This document shows, piece after piece, positions 26,195 to 34,970 of a stretch of DNA of 64,000 bases. The stretch's first letter is position 1. Every line of letters starts with the position of its first letter. The position numbers and the translations under genes were made by a program. Below the pieces are notes generated by a model. That model saw nothing but the letters and a program-made list of their open reading frames with translations, was not told the origin of the DNA and ran no database searches. The stretch is from Flavobacterium selenitireducens. Its GTDB lineage: Bacteria > Bacteroidota > Bacteroidia > Flavobacteriales > Flavobacteriaceae. The stretch lies in assembly GCF_014748335.1 (NCBI RefSeq), contig NZ_JAAVIY010000003.1, positions 1 to 64,000 on the forward strand, written 5' to 3'.

Positions 26195-26938
26195 ATGAGA
26201 AAAGCGGTTTTCATATTCCTGTTGCTTTCCCAGGTTTTTTGGGCGCAAAGCGTTTTTGACAAAGGGAACGAATTGTATCGCAAAGGCGATTTTCAGGCTG
26301 CGGCCGACGTGTATGAGTCTATTCTGAAGTCGAAAAAGGAATCCGCGGAGCTTTATTTTAACCTCGGTAACGCTTACTACAAGCTCAACCGCGTGGCTCC
26401 GGCGATTTACAATTACGAAAAAGCACTGCTGCTGAATCCTGACGATGCCGAAATCTCGAACAACCTCAAATTTGCGCAAAAACTACAAATCGATGAGGTT
26501 AAGGAAACGCCGAAAGTGGGCTTCCGGAAGATGATCGAGGATTTTACTTCACAAGTGAATTACAATACGTGGGCGATGTTTGCAGTCGCGGGCGCCTTTG
26601 CGGTTTTGTTGTTTTTCATCGGCTATTATTTTTCGGGAAACACGTTGGTCAAACGTATCTTTTTCACAATGATGTTCGTCGGAGCGGCTTTCATCGGATT
26701 GACAGTTTTTGCTGCAATTTTCGAGAAAAGTACCGACAGTTTGGAACGGCCGGCAATTGTTTTTGCGTCAGTCGCCTCGGTAAAAAGCGAGCCTCAAAAC
26801 AATGCTCAGGACGCCTTTATTTTGCATGAAGGAACGAAAGTGTACGTGCTTGAGAAGCTGGACAACTGGAAAAAAGTGGAACTTTCAGATGGCACCCAAG
26901 GCTGGATCGAGCAGTCTGCGATTCGCGAGCTCAAGTGA
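26195..26938 (+). CDS. batE: BatE: TPR and SH3 domain membrane protein
   Basis: 247 residues from the ATG at 26195; the longer frame from 26099 lies inside batD and is discarded. Signal peptide (VFWAQS), two TPR motifs (GNELYRKGDFQAAADVYES, LYFNLGNAYYKLNRVAPAIYNYEKAL), two membrane helices at about 130-152 and 160-182, and a C-terminal bacterial SH3 domain (ILHEGTKVYVLEKLDNWKKVEL, GWIEQSAI). It is the last gene of the Bat cluster and converges on cvpA with only 3 bases between. Confidence 0.88.
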   Translation: MRKAVFIFLLLSQVFWAQSVFDKGNELYRKGDFQAAADVYESILKSKKESAELYFNLGNAYYKLNRVAPAIYNYEKALLLNPDDAEISNNLKFAQKLQIDEVKETPKVGFRKMIEDFTSQVNYNTWAMFAVAGAFAVLLFFIGYYFSGNTLVKRIFFTMMFVGAAFIGLTVFAAIFEKSTDSLERPAIVFASVASVKSEPQNNAQDAFILHEGTKVYVLEKLDNWKKVELSDGTQGWIEQSAIRELK

Positions 26939-26941
26939 CCA

Positions 26942-27454
26942 TTATTTGCTGAGGTCGATACGAATCTCGTGCAGTTCTTCTTTGAGGAACGGGTAGACGA
27001 TTTCCGCGGATGCCTTAAGCGGGCCGTAGACTTTGGATTTGTCGAGTGTTTCCCTACTGGCAAAAGTTTCCATGATGTTAACCTTGTCAAAGATGTTGAG
27101 CAGGACGCTCAGTACAAGCGCCATACGGATAAAGCCGAAAAGTGCTCCGCCGATGCTGTTGAAAATCCCAATGCCGGAAAAATCGGCGACCTTAGTAAGC
27201 ACCTTGGCCATCAATGAAATGGCGACGACAACGGCCACCATAGTGATGATGAAGGCGATGACGTAGGCCGTTTTTGGGTTCGAGCCTAAGTGCTGTCCGA
27301 AGAAATCACGCGTCACGTTTGAAAATTTCAACGCGACCCATAGTCCGAGAAAAATCCCGATCAGGGAAGCGAGTTCCACAAATAGCCCGTTTCTAAGGCC
27401 TTTAAATGTTCCGATGAAAAGGAAGATGATAAGTAGGATGTCGATAAAAGCCAC
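26942..27454 (-). CDS. cvpA: CvpA family membrane protein
   Basis: 170 residues with four membrane helices (IDILLIIFLFIGTFKGL..., LIGIFLGLWVALKF, AYVIAFIITMVAVVVAI, FGFIRMALVLSVLLNIF). The family is named after a factor needed for colicin V production and contributes to envelope function; the mechanism is unclear. Translation begins at GTG (27454): a TAA lies in frame two codons upstream, so no ATG start is possible. Overlap with neighbours is minimal. Confidence 0.85.
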   Translation of the reverse strand: MAFIDILLIIFLFIGTFKGLRNGLFVELASLIGIFLGLWVALKFSNVTRDFFGQHLGSNPKTAYVIAFIITMVAVVVAISLMAKVLTKVADFSGIGIFNSIGGALFGFIRMALVLSVLLNIFDKVNIMETFASRETLDKSKVYGPLKASAEIVYPFLKEELHEIRIDLSK

Positions 27455-27532
27455 TGATTATGGTTTAATGCGTAATTTTGGACGCTAAAATACTGCAAAG
27501 CCCGCAAACGGTTTTGTTTGAAACCAACAAAT

Positions 27533-27889
27533 ATGTCACGCGATATACAACTCAAAGAGCGATGGGAAACGCTCGTCAAATTCCTGTCCGATAAATTTTC
27601 CCAAGGCGAAGACCTCGATCTGGATGGCATTATTTACCTGATCGGCGTCCAGGAATTGGGCAAAGTCCACAATAAATTCAAAAAAGACGAAAAACTCAAC
27701 CTGATGCACATCGCCATTTGCCGCTTGCTCGAACCGTACGGATTTTACGAATTCGAGTTCGTCGACCGCGACGGTTGGCCGCACTACAAGGTGAAAGAGG
27801 AGCTTCCGCCTTTAAGGGCCGGGGAACAGTCGGTATTGATGAAAGAGGCGATCGTAAGCTATTTCGTCGAAAAAGGACTAATACAATAA
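27533..27889 (+). CDS. conserved hypothetical protein
   Basis: 118 residues from the ATG at 27533 (a TTG five codons upstream is less likely). Soluble, mixed alpha/beta, with GIIYLIGVQELGKVHNKF and a C-terminal YFVEKGLIQ. I recall uncharacterised flavobacterial proteins of this type but no function. Divergent from cvpA. Confidence 0.65.
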   Translation: MSRDIQLKERWETLVKFLSDKFSQGEDLDLDGIIYLIGVQELGKVHNKFKKDEKLNLMHIAICRLLEPYGFYEFEFVDRDGWPHYKVKEELPPLRAGEQSVLMKEAIVSYFVEKGLIQ

Positions 27890-28024
27890 ACCGATATTTT
27901 TGCCGGCTTGAAGTTATCAGCGAAAAAAAAATGTATCTTTAATACGATTCTGAAATGTAAAGGCGCTAATCGCTTGCAGATCGCGATTTTACGAATCGAC
28001 ATTTAGTAACCAAATCAATCTTAC

Positions 28025-28828
28025 GTGGAACAAGACAACCTGCCAGAACAGCACAATCAACCCGAAACTACAAACGACACAAATCCTGCAATCGCTCCGG
28101 CTGCTAAAGCTGCGACAACGCGAAAGCCGGCCGCTAAAAAACCTGCTGCGAAAAAGCCAGCGACCAGAAAAACACCTGTTAAGACGGCGTCGCCGAAAAC
28201 TGCCCAGGCAGCTCAGGAGTCTGATCCCGCTGCAGTAGCGAAAAAGCCGATTGTCAGAAGGGCATCCGCGAAGACGCCAGCTGCAAAAACTGTCAAGACA
28301 GCGGAAAGTGCGCCGTCAAATGCCCAGGCAAAAACGCCAGCGGTACGCAAACCTGTGATCAGGAAAACTGCTTCGAAGGCGGTCAGCCAAAAAGCGGAAG
28401 AGGTCAAATCTTCTGAAGTTGCAGACGATGCGGCACCAAAAACAGTCGCGAAAAGAACACCAGGCAGACCGGCGGGAACCAAAAAAACGGTTGCCCAAAA
28501 AGCTGGGACGAAGCCGGTTTCGAAAAAATCAGTCGGCAAACCCGTGAATTCGGAAACTACGCCAATCGAGACAGACAGTGAGAAGTCTGACAAGCGAGTC
28601 GTTTTGGAAACGTCAGACAAACCAAAGAAGTTCAAGGACAAAGATCTCAAAAAGCTTAAGAAACTTGCCGACGACCTAAAGAAACGCGAGAAGAAAGCCA
28701 AAGAAAGAGACAAGGCTGAAAAAGCAGAGAAAAAAGCCAAAGAGGCTAAAAAACTAAAGGCGAAAAAGACGAAAAAGAAAGTTGCTGAAAAAAAGAAACC
28801 AGCGAAAAAGAAGTCGAAAAAGAAATAA
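28025..28828 (+). CDS. histone H1-like Lys/Ala/Pro-rich protein
   Basis: 267 residues starting at a GTG (28025). Low-complexity and very basic: repeated AAKKPA/TRKTP/VRKPVIRKT units in the first half, one AT-hook-like core TPGRPAGTKK near residue 148, then a Lys/Glu-rich probable coiled coil (about 205-265) ending in KKKSKKK. The composition fits DNA compaction or nucleic-acid binding as in bacterial H1-like proteins; there is no enzyme domain. A strong terminator follows. A ribosome- or RNA-associated role is an alternative. Codon use is normal for the window. Confidence 0.7.
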   Translation: MEQDNLPEQHNQPETTNDTNPAIAPAAKAATTRKPAAKKPAAKKPATRKTPVKTASPKTAQAAQESDPAAVAKKPIVRRASAKTPAAKTVKTAESAPSNAQAKTPAVRKPVIRKTASKAVSQKAEEVKSSEVADDAAPKTVAKRTPGRPAGTKKTVAQKAGTKPVSKKSVGKPVNSETTPIETDSEKSDKRVVLETSDKPKKFKDKDLKKLKKLADDLKKREKKAKERDKAEKAEKKAKEAKKLKAKKTKKKVAEKKKPAKKKSKKK

Positions 28829-28832
28829 TCAC

Positions 28833-28864
28833 AAAGGCCGGAATTCAGTTTTCGGCCTTTTTTT
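28833..28864 (+). terminator. Terminator of the H1-like gene
   Basis: AAAGGCCG (28833-28840) pairs with CGGCCTTT (28853-28860), followed by TTTT. Confidence 0.85.
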
Positions 28865-28958
28865 ATGTCAATTGGCAAAATCTTCAGCAAAAAGTAAACG
28901 GGCCGATATTTGGAAGCAATCTTTTATCCATTCAATCCTTTAATCGTGCAATCTTTTT

Positions 28959-28966
28959 TAAATTTG
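28959..28966 (+). promoter_or_regulatory. -7 promoter box for pheS
   Basis: TAAATTTG, perfect TAnnTTTG, 13 bases before the ATG at 28980. Confidence 0.65.
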
Positions 28967-28979
28967 CATCCTCAAAGAC

Positions 28980-30005
28980 ATGAAGATGACCGATAAAATC
29001 AAAGAGTTTATTGTCGAAGCCCGGGAATTCCATACCGACAGCAAAGAGCAGCTCGAAGCATTCCGAATCAAATTTTTGGGTAGCAAGGGCTTGCTCAAGG
29101 AATTTTTCGCGGAGTTCAAGAATGTTCCGAATGAGATGAAAAAAGAGTTCGGGCAGGTCATCAACGAACTCAAAAACACCGCTGAGGAAAAGGTCAAGTC
29201 GATCCATGAAATGCTCGAGAGCAAGGAAGAGTCGAAAGGCGGGTATGGCGATCTGAGCCGTCCCGGGGAGCCGATGGTCATCGGTTCGCGCCATCCGATC
29301 TCGCTTGTGAAAAATCAAATCATCGATATATTTTCCACCATAGGATTCAACGTGTCCGAAGGCCCCGAAATCGAAGACGACTGGCACAATTTCACGGCTT
29401 TGAACCTTCCGGAGTACCATCCGGCGCGCGACATGCAGGACACGTTTTTTATCCAGACGAATCCCGATGTTTTGCTACGCACGCACACCTCGTCCGTTCA
29501 GGTTCGTTACATGGAAAACAACAAGCCGCCAATCCGGACGATTTCGCCAGGACGCGTGTTCCGCAACGAAGCCGTTTCGAGCCGTTCGCATTGCATTTTC
29601 CATCAGGTGGAAGGTTTGTATATCGATAAAGATGTCTCGTTTGCAGATTTAAAACAGACGCTGCAATATTTCACGAAGGAAATGTTCGGCAAGTCGAAGA
29701 TTCGCCTTCGCCCGTCTTACTTTCCATTTACGGAGCCAAGCGCCGAAGTCGATATTTATTGGGGATTGAAGACCGAAACCGACTACCGTATAACCAAAGG
29801 AACCGGTTGGCTTGAAATCATGGGCTGCGGAATGGTAGACCCGAACGTTTTGCGCAACTGCGGCATCAACCCGGACGAAAACACCGGATTCGCATTCGGA
29901 ATGGGGATCGAACGCATCGCGATGTTGCTGTACCAGATCGGCGATATCAGGATGTTCTACGAGAACGATGTGCGATTCTTGGAGCAATTCAAGTCAAGTA
30001 TTTAA
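28980..30005 (+). CDS. pheS: phenylalanine--tRNA ligase alpha subunit
   Basis: 341 residues, usual length. Charges tRNA-Phe together with the beta subunit, which is not in this window. An N-terminal coiled coil (residues about 1-85) is followed by the class II catalytic core: [15 protein letters not shown], motif 2 [15 protein letters not shown]...FHQVEG, the Phe-binding [13 protein letters not shown], and motif 3 [14 protein letters not shown]. The ATG at 28986 is an alternative start. pheT must be elsewhere, as is common in this group. Confidence 0.96.
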   Translation: MKMTDKIKEFIVEAREFHTDSKEQLEAFRIKFLGSKGLLKEFFAEFKNVPNEMKKEFGQVINELKNTAEEKVKSIHEMLESKEESKGGYGDLSRPGEPMVIGSRHPISLVKNQIIDIFSTIGFNVSEGPEIEDDWHNFTALNLPEYHPARDMQDTFFIQTNPDVLLRTHTSSVQVRYMENNKPPIRTISPGRVFRNEAVSSRSHCIFHQVEGLYIDKDVSFADLKQTLQYFTKEMFGKSKIRLRPSYFPFTEPSAEVDIYWGLKTETDYRITKGTGWLEIMGCGMVDPNVLRNCGINPDENTGFAFGMGIERIAMLLYQIGDIRMFYENDVRFLEQFKSSI

Positions 30006-30112
30006 GTCGAACCTCGAAAGGGAATTGCAGTAGCAACGAGTTTTCTGACAGAAAATCCCGCGTGGCCGAACTTTGCGTCTCCAATACCTTACATCCTTAG
30101 GACTTCACGACT

Positions 30113-30520
30113 ATGAAAAAAGACATCATCATCCCAAAAGTAGAGAACGTTTACCTTGCCGCCATCCAGGAATGGAACGACGATTTTATGGAAAAGGTTT
30201 GGTACGTACATCTCGTGAACGATTCTGATTTCGATCTCGACAGCGTCATGGTCGTATCGAAGGCCTTCGGAACCATAGATGGTGAAATGAAACGCACTTC
30301 GATGCTGCGCCACGCTTTTGTAAAAGTGCCCACACAATCTGTAGTGAAGGTCGAAATGGTCGAGAAAAGCGTTTTGGCGTTAAACAATGAATTCATGGTC
30401 ACGTATTTCATCGGGAACACGCTTTACGATAAAAAGTTCATTTTCCGAACGAACACCATCAATGAGCGCGCGACGGAAGAAGTGCCGCACATCTGGCAAC
30501 CCGGCGTGATAGTTCGATAA
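30113..30520 (+). CDS. conserved hypothetical protein
   Basis: 135 residues, no signal peptide or membrane segment. All-beta look (VYLAAIQEWN, WYVHLVNDSDFDLDSVMVVS, VVKVEMVEKSVLALNNEFMVTYF). I do not recognise a named family. It follows pheS after ~107 bases and has its own terminator. Confidence 0.65.
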   Translation: MKKDIIIPKVENVYLAAIQEWNDDFMEKVWYVHLVNDSDFDLDSVMVVSKAFGTIDGEMKRTSMLRHAFVKVPTQSVVKVEMVEKSVLALNNEFMVTYFIGNTLYDKKFIFRTNTINERATEEVPHIWQPGVIVR

Positions 30521-30538
30521 AGATTACCAATAAAAAAA

Positions 30539-30570
30539 GACGCGTTTCCATTCGGGCGCGTCTTTTTTTT
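30539..30570. terminator. Bidirectional terminator
   Basis: AGACGCG (30539-30545) pairs with CGCGTCT (30557-30563), with T runs on both strands. Confidence 0.85.
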
Positions 30571-30592
30571 GTTTGTTTAATCAGAAATTTTT

Positions 30593-30672
30593 AGGAATTG
30601 TGACAAAAAACGAAGAAGAAAAAAAATGTCACACATTTTGTGACAAAAAAAATTCCTGAAAAAAATGTCACA
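30593..30672. repeat. alternating TGTGACA / TGTCACA inverted-repeat array
   Basis: Heptamers at 30599-30605 (TGTGACA), 30627-30633 (TGTCACA), 30639-30645 (TGTGACA) and 30666-30672 (TGTCACA), with AGGAATT at 30593 and AATTCCT at 30651. The middle pair forms TGTCACACATTTTGTGACA, a perfect dyad. The array lies between convergent genes, separated by A/T tracts. Confidence 0.7.
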
Positions 30673-30717
30673 GGATTTTTTCTGCGTTCTCTCATACCGG
30701 AACTTAGAATTATCGGC

Positions 30718-31713
30718 CTAGTCCAATTTTTCCGTCAGTTTCTTGAATACTTTTCTAGCCTCTTGCCCTTCGTATAAGACCTCGAAAACCGCGTCGATGA
30801 TTGGCGTGTTGGCTTCGAGCTTTTCGTTCAGTTTATGGGCGCTTTTAGCCGCATAATAACCTTCGGCTACCATATTCATCTCCATCTGCGCGCTTTTGAC
30901 CGTGTAACCTTTCCCGATCATGTTCCCGAACATGCGGTTTCTCGAAAATACCGAATATCCGGTGACGAGTAAATCGCCCAAATAAGCGGAATTGTTGATG
31001 TTGCGCTTCATTTTGTGCACTTTCCGGATGAATTTCTTCATTTCGCGTATGCTGTTGCTCATCAACACCGACTGAAAGTTGTCGCCGTATCCGAGGCCAT
31101 GTGCGATTCCGGCAGCGATGGCGTAAATATTCTTCAGCATCGCGGCATATTCGGTACCGATGATATCGTCGGAAATTTTCGTCTTGATATAATCGCTCGA
31201 CAGATGAGCCGCCATTACTTTCGCTTTTTTATTGTCTCCGCACGCGATCGTGAGATAGGAGAGGCGTTCGAGCGCGACTTCTTCGGCATGGCAGGGCCCG
31301 GTAATGACGCCGATGTTCTCGAACGGAATGTCATATTGCTTGTTAAAATGTTCCCCTACGATGAGGCTTGTCTCGGGAACGATGCCTTTTATCGCGGAAA
31401 AAATCACTTTCCCTTCGAGGCTCGAACTGAGCTTGGCCATTTCATCGTTTAAAAACGCAGACGGGATGGCAAATATGATGTAATCGGCATAGTCGACGGC
31501 CCCGTTAAGGTCGCTTGTCAGTTTGAGTCGATTCGGGTTAAATTCCACAGAGCTCAAGTAGTTCGGGTTGTGATGATGTACTCTCAAGTGATCGATCGCA
31601 TCTTCATTCCGCATATACCACGCGATCTCATCGCAATTCACGCAAAGCATCTTGGCGATGGCGGTTGCCCAGCTTCCGCCTCCGATAACGGCAAATTTGG
31701 GTTTTTGGCTCAT
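30718..31713 (-). CDS. gpsA: glycerol-3-phosphate dehydrogenase (NAD(P)+)
   Basis: 331 residues. Makes sn-glycerol 3-phosphate from dihydroxyacetone phosphate for phospholipid synthesis. N-terminal Rossmann fold with GGGSWA (11-16), the central FSAIKGI with catalytic Lys, GPCHAEEVA, and the C-terminal helical domain with KNIYAIAAGIAHGLG and YLGDLLVTG. Cytoplasmic. It has its own perfect promoter box and stands alone. Confidence 0.95.
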   Translation of the reverse strand: MSQKPKFAVIGGGSWATAIAKMLCVNCDEIAWYMRNEDAIDHLRVHHHNPNYLSSVEFNPNRLKLTSDLNGAVDYADYIIFAIPSAFLNDEMAKLSSSLEGKVIFSAIKGIVPETSLIVGEHFNKQYDIPFENIGVITGPCHAEEVALERLSYLTIACGDNKKAKVMAAHLSSDYIKTKISDDIIGTEYAAMLKNIYAIAAGIAHGLGYGDNFQSVLMSNSIREMKKFIRKVHKMKRNINNSAYLGDLLVTGYSVFSRNRMFGNMIGKGYTVKSAQMEMNMVAEGYYAAKSAHKLNEKLEANTPIIDAVFEVLYEGQEARKVFKKLTEKLD

Positions 31714-31734
31714 TATTGTCGTAATTGTTTAGGT

Positions 31735-31742
31735 CAAAAATA
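31735..31742 (-). promoter_or_regulatory. -7 promoter box for gpsA
   Basis: Minus strand TATTTTTG, perfect TAnnTTTG, 21 bases before the ATG at 31713. Confidence 0.6.
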
Positions 31743-31940
31743 GTCCAAAAAAAGGAAAGCTATTTTGAGTTATGATGATTATTCCCGTTAAAATATCTTC
31801 AGTGAAATACTACAGGTTAATTTTAACTTATTATTATGATTTTAAGCACAATGCACCTTTCGGATTTGCGTTTAATAGCTTTAGATATAATCTTTACGAT
31901 TACAAAAAAGTTAGTTAAATTTTGTTTTTGGTGTTTTGAG

Positions 31941-31975
31941 AAAGGCGCTTTTGAACCAGTTTCAGAAGCGCCTTT
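31941..31975 (-). terminator. hairpin downstream of nadD, probable terminator
   Basis: AAAGGCGCTT (31941-31950) pairs perfectly with AAGCGCCTTT (31966-31975). T tracts outside the stem are short, so it may also be an RNA 3'-end stabiliser. Confidence 0.55.
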
Positions 31976-31985
31976 TGATTTATGG

Positions 31986-32573
31986 TCACTTCCGGTAAAG
32001 GTTATTGTGGTCGATATATTCCCACACTTTTTCAGGTAAAAGGGCTTTGACGAATTTCTTTTCCTTGATCGAATTTCGAATAAAGGTCGACGAAATTTCA
32101 ACGACAGGTGCATCTACCCAATCAATTTTCCGACCCTCGATTGTGTGATTATCCATTGGCTCGTTGCCGGACGGAATCCTCGGGTAGACCAAAATCGGAT
32201 ACCGCTCGAGGATTACCTGGTAGTTTTTCCATTTGTGTATCGATTCGATATTGTCCTGGCCCATGATCAGCGAAAATTCGTGGTTTGGAAACTTTTCTTC
32301 CAAATGAGCGAGTGTATTGATCGTGTAGTTGGGTTGCGGCAGCTTGAATTCGATATCGGTCGGTTTCAGATTCGGATAATCCTCGGTAGCCAAACGAACC
32401 AATTCGAGACGCGTGTAGTCGTCGAGCAACGTCGATTTTTTCTTGAGCGGATTGTGAGGCGTAACTACCATCCAAACCTGATCGAGATCGGTGAATTCGG
32501 CCATGTGGTTGGCAATGATCAGATGTCCGACGTGTATCGGATTGAACGTCCCAAAGTATAAGCCGACTTTCAC
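31986..32573 (-). CDS. nadD: nicotinate-nucleotide adenylyltransferase
   Basis: 195 residues. Adds AMP to nicotinate mononucleotide in NAD synthesis. Nucleotidyltransferase signature GTFNPIHVGH (8-17), TPHNPLKKK, and ISSTFIR near residue 160. Start ATG at 32573, 3 bases after the gmk stop, in the order yicC-gmk-nadD that I recall from other flavobacteria. Quinolinate made by the tryptophan branch (8318, 59341) could feed this step through nadC, which is not seen here. Confidence 0.94.
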   Translation of the reverse strand: MKVGLYFGTFNPIHVGHLIIANHMAEFTDLDQVWMVVTPHNPLKKKSTLLDDYTRLELVRLATEDYPNLKPTDIEFKLPQPNYTINTLAHLEEKFPNHEFSLIMGQDNIESIHKWKNYQVILERYPILVYPRIPSGNEPMDNHTIEGRKIDWVDAPVVEISSTFIRNSIKEKKFVKALLPEKVWEYIDHNNLYRK

Positions 32574-32576
32574 GAT

Positions 32577-33170
32577 CTATTCTTTTGTAGGAATTTCGCC
32601 GTTTCTGATAAAATCACTTACCAAATCGTAAGCTTTTTGCTTTGCCTGGTCAAGATCGGCATTCTCGACAATAACGTCAAAAAGCGGAGAGGTCGCCAGT
32701 TCAGCCGACGATTTCGCGATGCGCATCGCAATCTTTTCCTCGCTTTCTGTGGAGCGCTGCTTGAGTCGGCGCTTGAGTTCGTCTATGCTTGGCGGCTTTA
32801 CGAAAATAGCGATGGTTTCCTCGGGAAATTTGCGTTTGATGCGCAGTCCACCGGAGACATCGATGTCGAAAATGACGTTGCGTCCTTGATCACGGATTTT
32901 ATCCACCTCAGATTTCAACGTTCCGTAGAACATATCGGGATACACTTCTTCCCATTCTACGAAATCCTCGTTCTTGATGTGTTGCTTGAATTCGTGTACC
33001 GACATGAAATGGTAATCGTTTCCGTGGGCTTCCTGTCCGCGTGGTTCGCGTGAGGTAGCAGAAATCGAAAACTCCAGTTTCAATTCCGGATGTTGCAGCA
33101 AATGCCTTACTATAGTGGTTTTCCCCGAACCCGATGGAGCCGAGAATACGATGAGTTTCCCTTTCTCCAT
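32577..33170 (-). CDS. gmk: guanylate kinase
   Basis: 197 residues. Converts GMP to GDP with ATP. P-loop APSGSGKT (11-18), GMP-binding ISATSREPRGQE and DFVEWEEVYPDMFYGT, lid region RLKQRSTESEE. Its ATG overlaps the last base of the yicC stop codon, so it is translationally coupled within yicC-gmk-nadD. Confidence 0.95.
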   Translation of the reverse strand: MEKGKLIVFSAPSGSGKTTIVRHLLQHPELKLEFSISATSREPRGQEAHGNDYHFMSVHEFKQHIKNEDFVEWEEVYPDMFYGTLKSEVDKIRDQGRNVIFDIDVSGGLRIKRKFPEETIAIFVKPPSIDELKRRLKQRSTESEEKIAMRIAKSSAELATSPLFDVIVENADLDQAKQKAYDLVSDFIRNGEIPTKE

Positions 33171-34030
33171 TACAAAACGTTGAGTACCTGTTCCTTGATT
33201 TTTTCGAGCTCGTCTTTCATCTGGACGACGAGTTTCTGCATGGCGGCGTGATTCGATTTCGAACCCATGGTATTGATTTCGCGACCCATTTCCTGCGTGA
33301 TGAAGCCGAGTTTGCGGCCGTTGGCTTCTTTGTCTGCCAAAGTTTGTATAAAGTAGTTGAGGTGGTTTTCCAACCGGACTTTTTCCTCGGTAATGTCGTA
33401 TTTCTCGAGATAGAAGATAAGTTCTTGTTCAAAACGGTTCTCGTCGAGCGTCACTTTTAAATCGTCGATCGCGGCCAATAGTCGTTTTTTGACGTTGTCG
33501 ATGCGTTCCGCGTCCATGGCGACCGTGGCGTTCATCATCGTCATGATGTTGGCGATGCGCTGTAAAAATTCTTTTTCAAGAGAGGAGCCCTCCGCGATGC
33601 GGAACGATTGGATGTTATTTACAGCATCGGCAATCACGCCTTCGATTTGCTTCCATTCATTCTCATCCATTTCTTCGCGCTCGGTTTTTAGCGCATCCGG
33701 CATCCTGACGGCCATTTTCATGAGTTCCGTCTCGTCCGCGGCGGGATAGATGTCGAGCAATTGCGCGATATAAGCCCTTACGATAGGAACGTTGACGCGC
33801 GTCGAGGTTTGCTCGGTCGTGTTTTCGACGTAGATCGCGAAATCAATTTTGCCGCGTTCAAGCTGGTTCGACAATTTCGAACGAAGGCCGAGCTCCATTT
33901 CGCGATAAGCCGACGGCATACGTACGCTAAGGTCCAAACCTTTGCTGTTTAGGGATTTGATTTCGACGGTTATCTTTTTGGCAGCCAACTGAAGAGTTGC
34001 CTTTCCAAATCCGGTCATGGATTGTATCAT
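33170..34030 (-). CDS. YicC/YloC family endoribonuclease
   Basis: 286 residues from the ATG at 34030 (family start MIQSMTGFG; the longer frame to 34072 would begin upstream of the promoter). N-terminal YicC domain (IQSMTGFGKATLQL, EIKSLNSKGLDLSVRMP) and C-terminal DUF1732 block (KLGFITQEMGREINTMGSKSNHA). E. coli YicC is reported as an RNase affecting small-RNA turnover. First gene of the operon with gmk and nadD. Confidence 0.9.
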   Translation of the reverse strand: MIQSMTGFGKATLQLAAKKITVEIKSLNSKGLDLSVRMPSAYREMELGLRSKLSNQLERGKIDFAIYVENTTEQTSTRVNVPIVRAYIAQLLDIYPAADETELMKMAVRMPDALKTEREEMDENEWKQIEGVIADAVNNIQSFRIAEGSSLEKEFLQRIANIMTMMNATVAMDAERIDNVKKRLLAAIDDLKVTLDENRFEQELIFYLEKYDITEEKVRLENHLNYFIQTLADKEANGRKLGFITQEMGREINTMGSKSNHAAMQKLVVQMKDELEKIKEQVLNVL

Positions 34031-34049
34031 GTGCTTCAAAAAAGTGGGA

Positions 34050-34057
34050 CAAAGATA
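34050..34057 (-). promoter_or_regulatory. -7 promoter box for yicC-gmk-nadD
   Basis: Minus strand TATCTTTG, perfect TAnnTTTG, 19 bases before the ATG at 34030. Confidence 0.65.
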
Positions 34058-34079
34058 GCAAATGTTACCCACAGGCGGG

Positions 34080-34970
34080 TCAAGATGCGGGATTCTTCTT
34101 TCGCGTGACGAGATATACTCCGATGAAAATGAGCAGCGCCGCCGAGATCTTGACCCAACTCAAGCTGTCTTTGCCGAGGCCGATCGCAAAAACCGTGGCG
34201 AACAGCGGCTGCAAATAGATAAATACCGCAACGGTGGTGGGCTTCAATTCTTTCATCGAAAGTAAATTGAGCAGGTAGGTCAGAAATGTCGAAACCACAA
34301 CGACGAACGCCATCTTAAGCGCGATCGAATTCGGCATTTGAAGCCACGAAACGTTCTGAAATTCACTCCATCCGAAAGGCAAAACCATGAGGAATCCGAA
34401 CAGGTAGATCCACTTCACGAACGTAAAGGCGTTGTATTTGTCCATGAGTTTGCGCACCATGATGAGGTACAATCCGTAGGAAACGGCGTTCACGAAAACC
34501 AGGAAGTTTCCCAGTTGGGCATTCGTAGCGCTTCCGACCGATTTTCCGTATCCGATCAAAACCGCCGTTCCAACCAATCCCAAAACGATCCCGAATACCT
34601 TTGACGCCTGCATTCGTTCTTTCATGATGACGGCAGACAAAACCAATACGATTATCGGCGTCGTGCACATTAAAACCGCAGCTGATATCGGCGAAGTCAG
34701 GCTCAATCCTTTGAAGAACGTAAGCATGTTGAACGCGACTCCGAAAAATGCAGCGGCGATGATTCTCGGGAAATCATTTTTGGCGATTTTTTCCTTGACG
34801 GAAAATAGCCACGCGGTCCAGAAAAGCACTACAGATCCGCCGACGCGCATAACGATAAAGCCGTAAGCGCCGATGAATGCCGGCATGACATCCTTGGCGA
34901 TCGTGAAGGTGACGCCGTAAATGATCGAAACCAATGTGGCCGCGATAAGGGCGAGATTCCGTTTGGACAT
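34080..34970 (-). CDS. EamA/DMT family transporter
   Basis: 296 residues with ten predicted membrane helices in two EamA halves (first half AATLVSIIYGVTFTIAKDVMP..., second half LGNFLVFVNAVSYGLYLIMVRKLMDKY...FIYLQPLFATVFAIGL). The drug/metabolite transporter superfamily exports small molecules such as amino acids; the substrate is unknown. Overlaps the stop of the upstream ArsC-like gene by one base, so the two are co-expressed. Inner membrane. Confidence 0.88.
   Translation of the reverse strand: MSKRNLALIAATLVSIIYGVTFTIAKDVMPAFIGAYGFIVMRVGGSVVLFWTAWLFSVKEKIAKNDFPRIIAAAFFGVAFNMLTFFKGLSLTSPISAAVLMCTTPIIVLVLSAVIMKERMQASKVFGIVLGLVGTAVLIGYGKSVGSATNAQLGNFLVFVNAVSYGLYLIMVRKLMDKYNAFTFVKWIYLFGFLMVLPFGWSEFQNVSWLQMPNSIALKMAFVVVVSTFLTYLLNLLSMKELKPTTVAVFIYLQPLFATVFAIGLGKDSLSWVKISAALLIFIGVYLVTRKKNPAS

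Larger units (their letters stand above)
31714..31985. other. A+T-rich intergenic region between gpsA and nadD
   Basis: No supported gene. A 67-codon plus-strand frame runs into nadD antisense and lacks family features. Contains the gpsA promoter near 31735 and a long hairpin at 31941-31975. Confidence 0.5.

Noticed and set aside
31836..32039. 67-codon plus-strand ORF between gpsA and nadD
   Set aside because: Runs through the nadD hairpin and into nadD antisense; no promoter or family feature.
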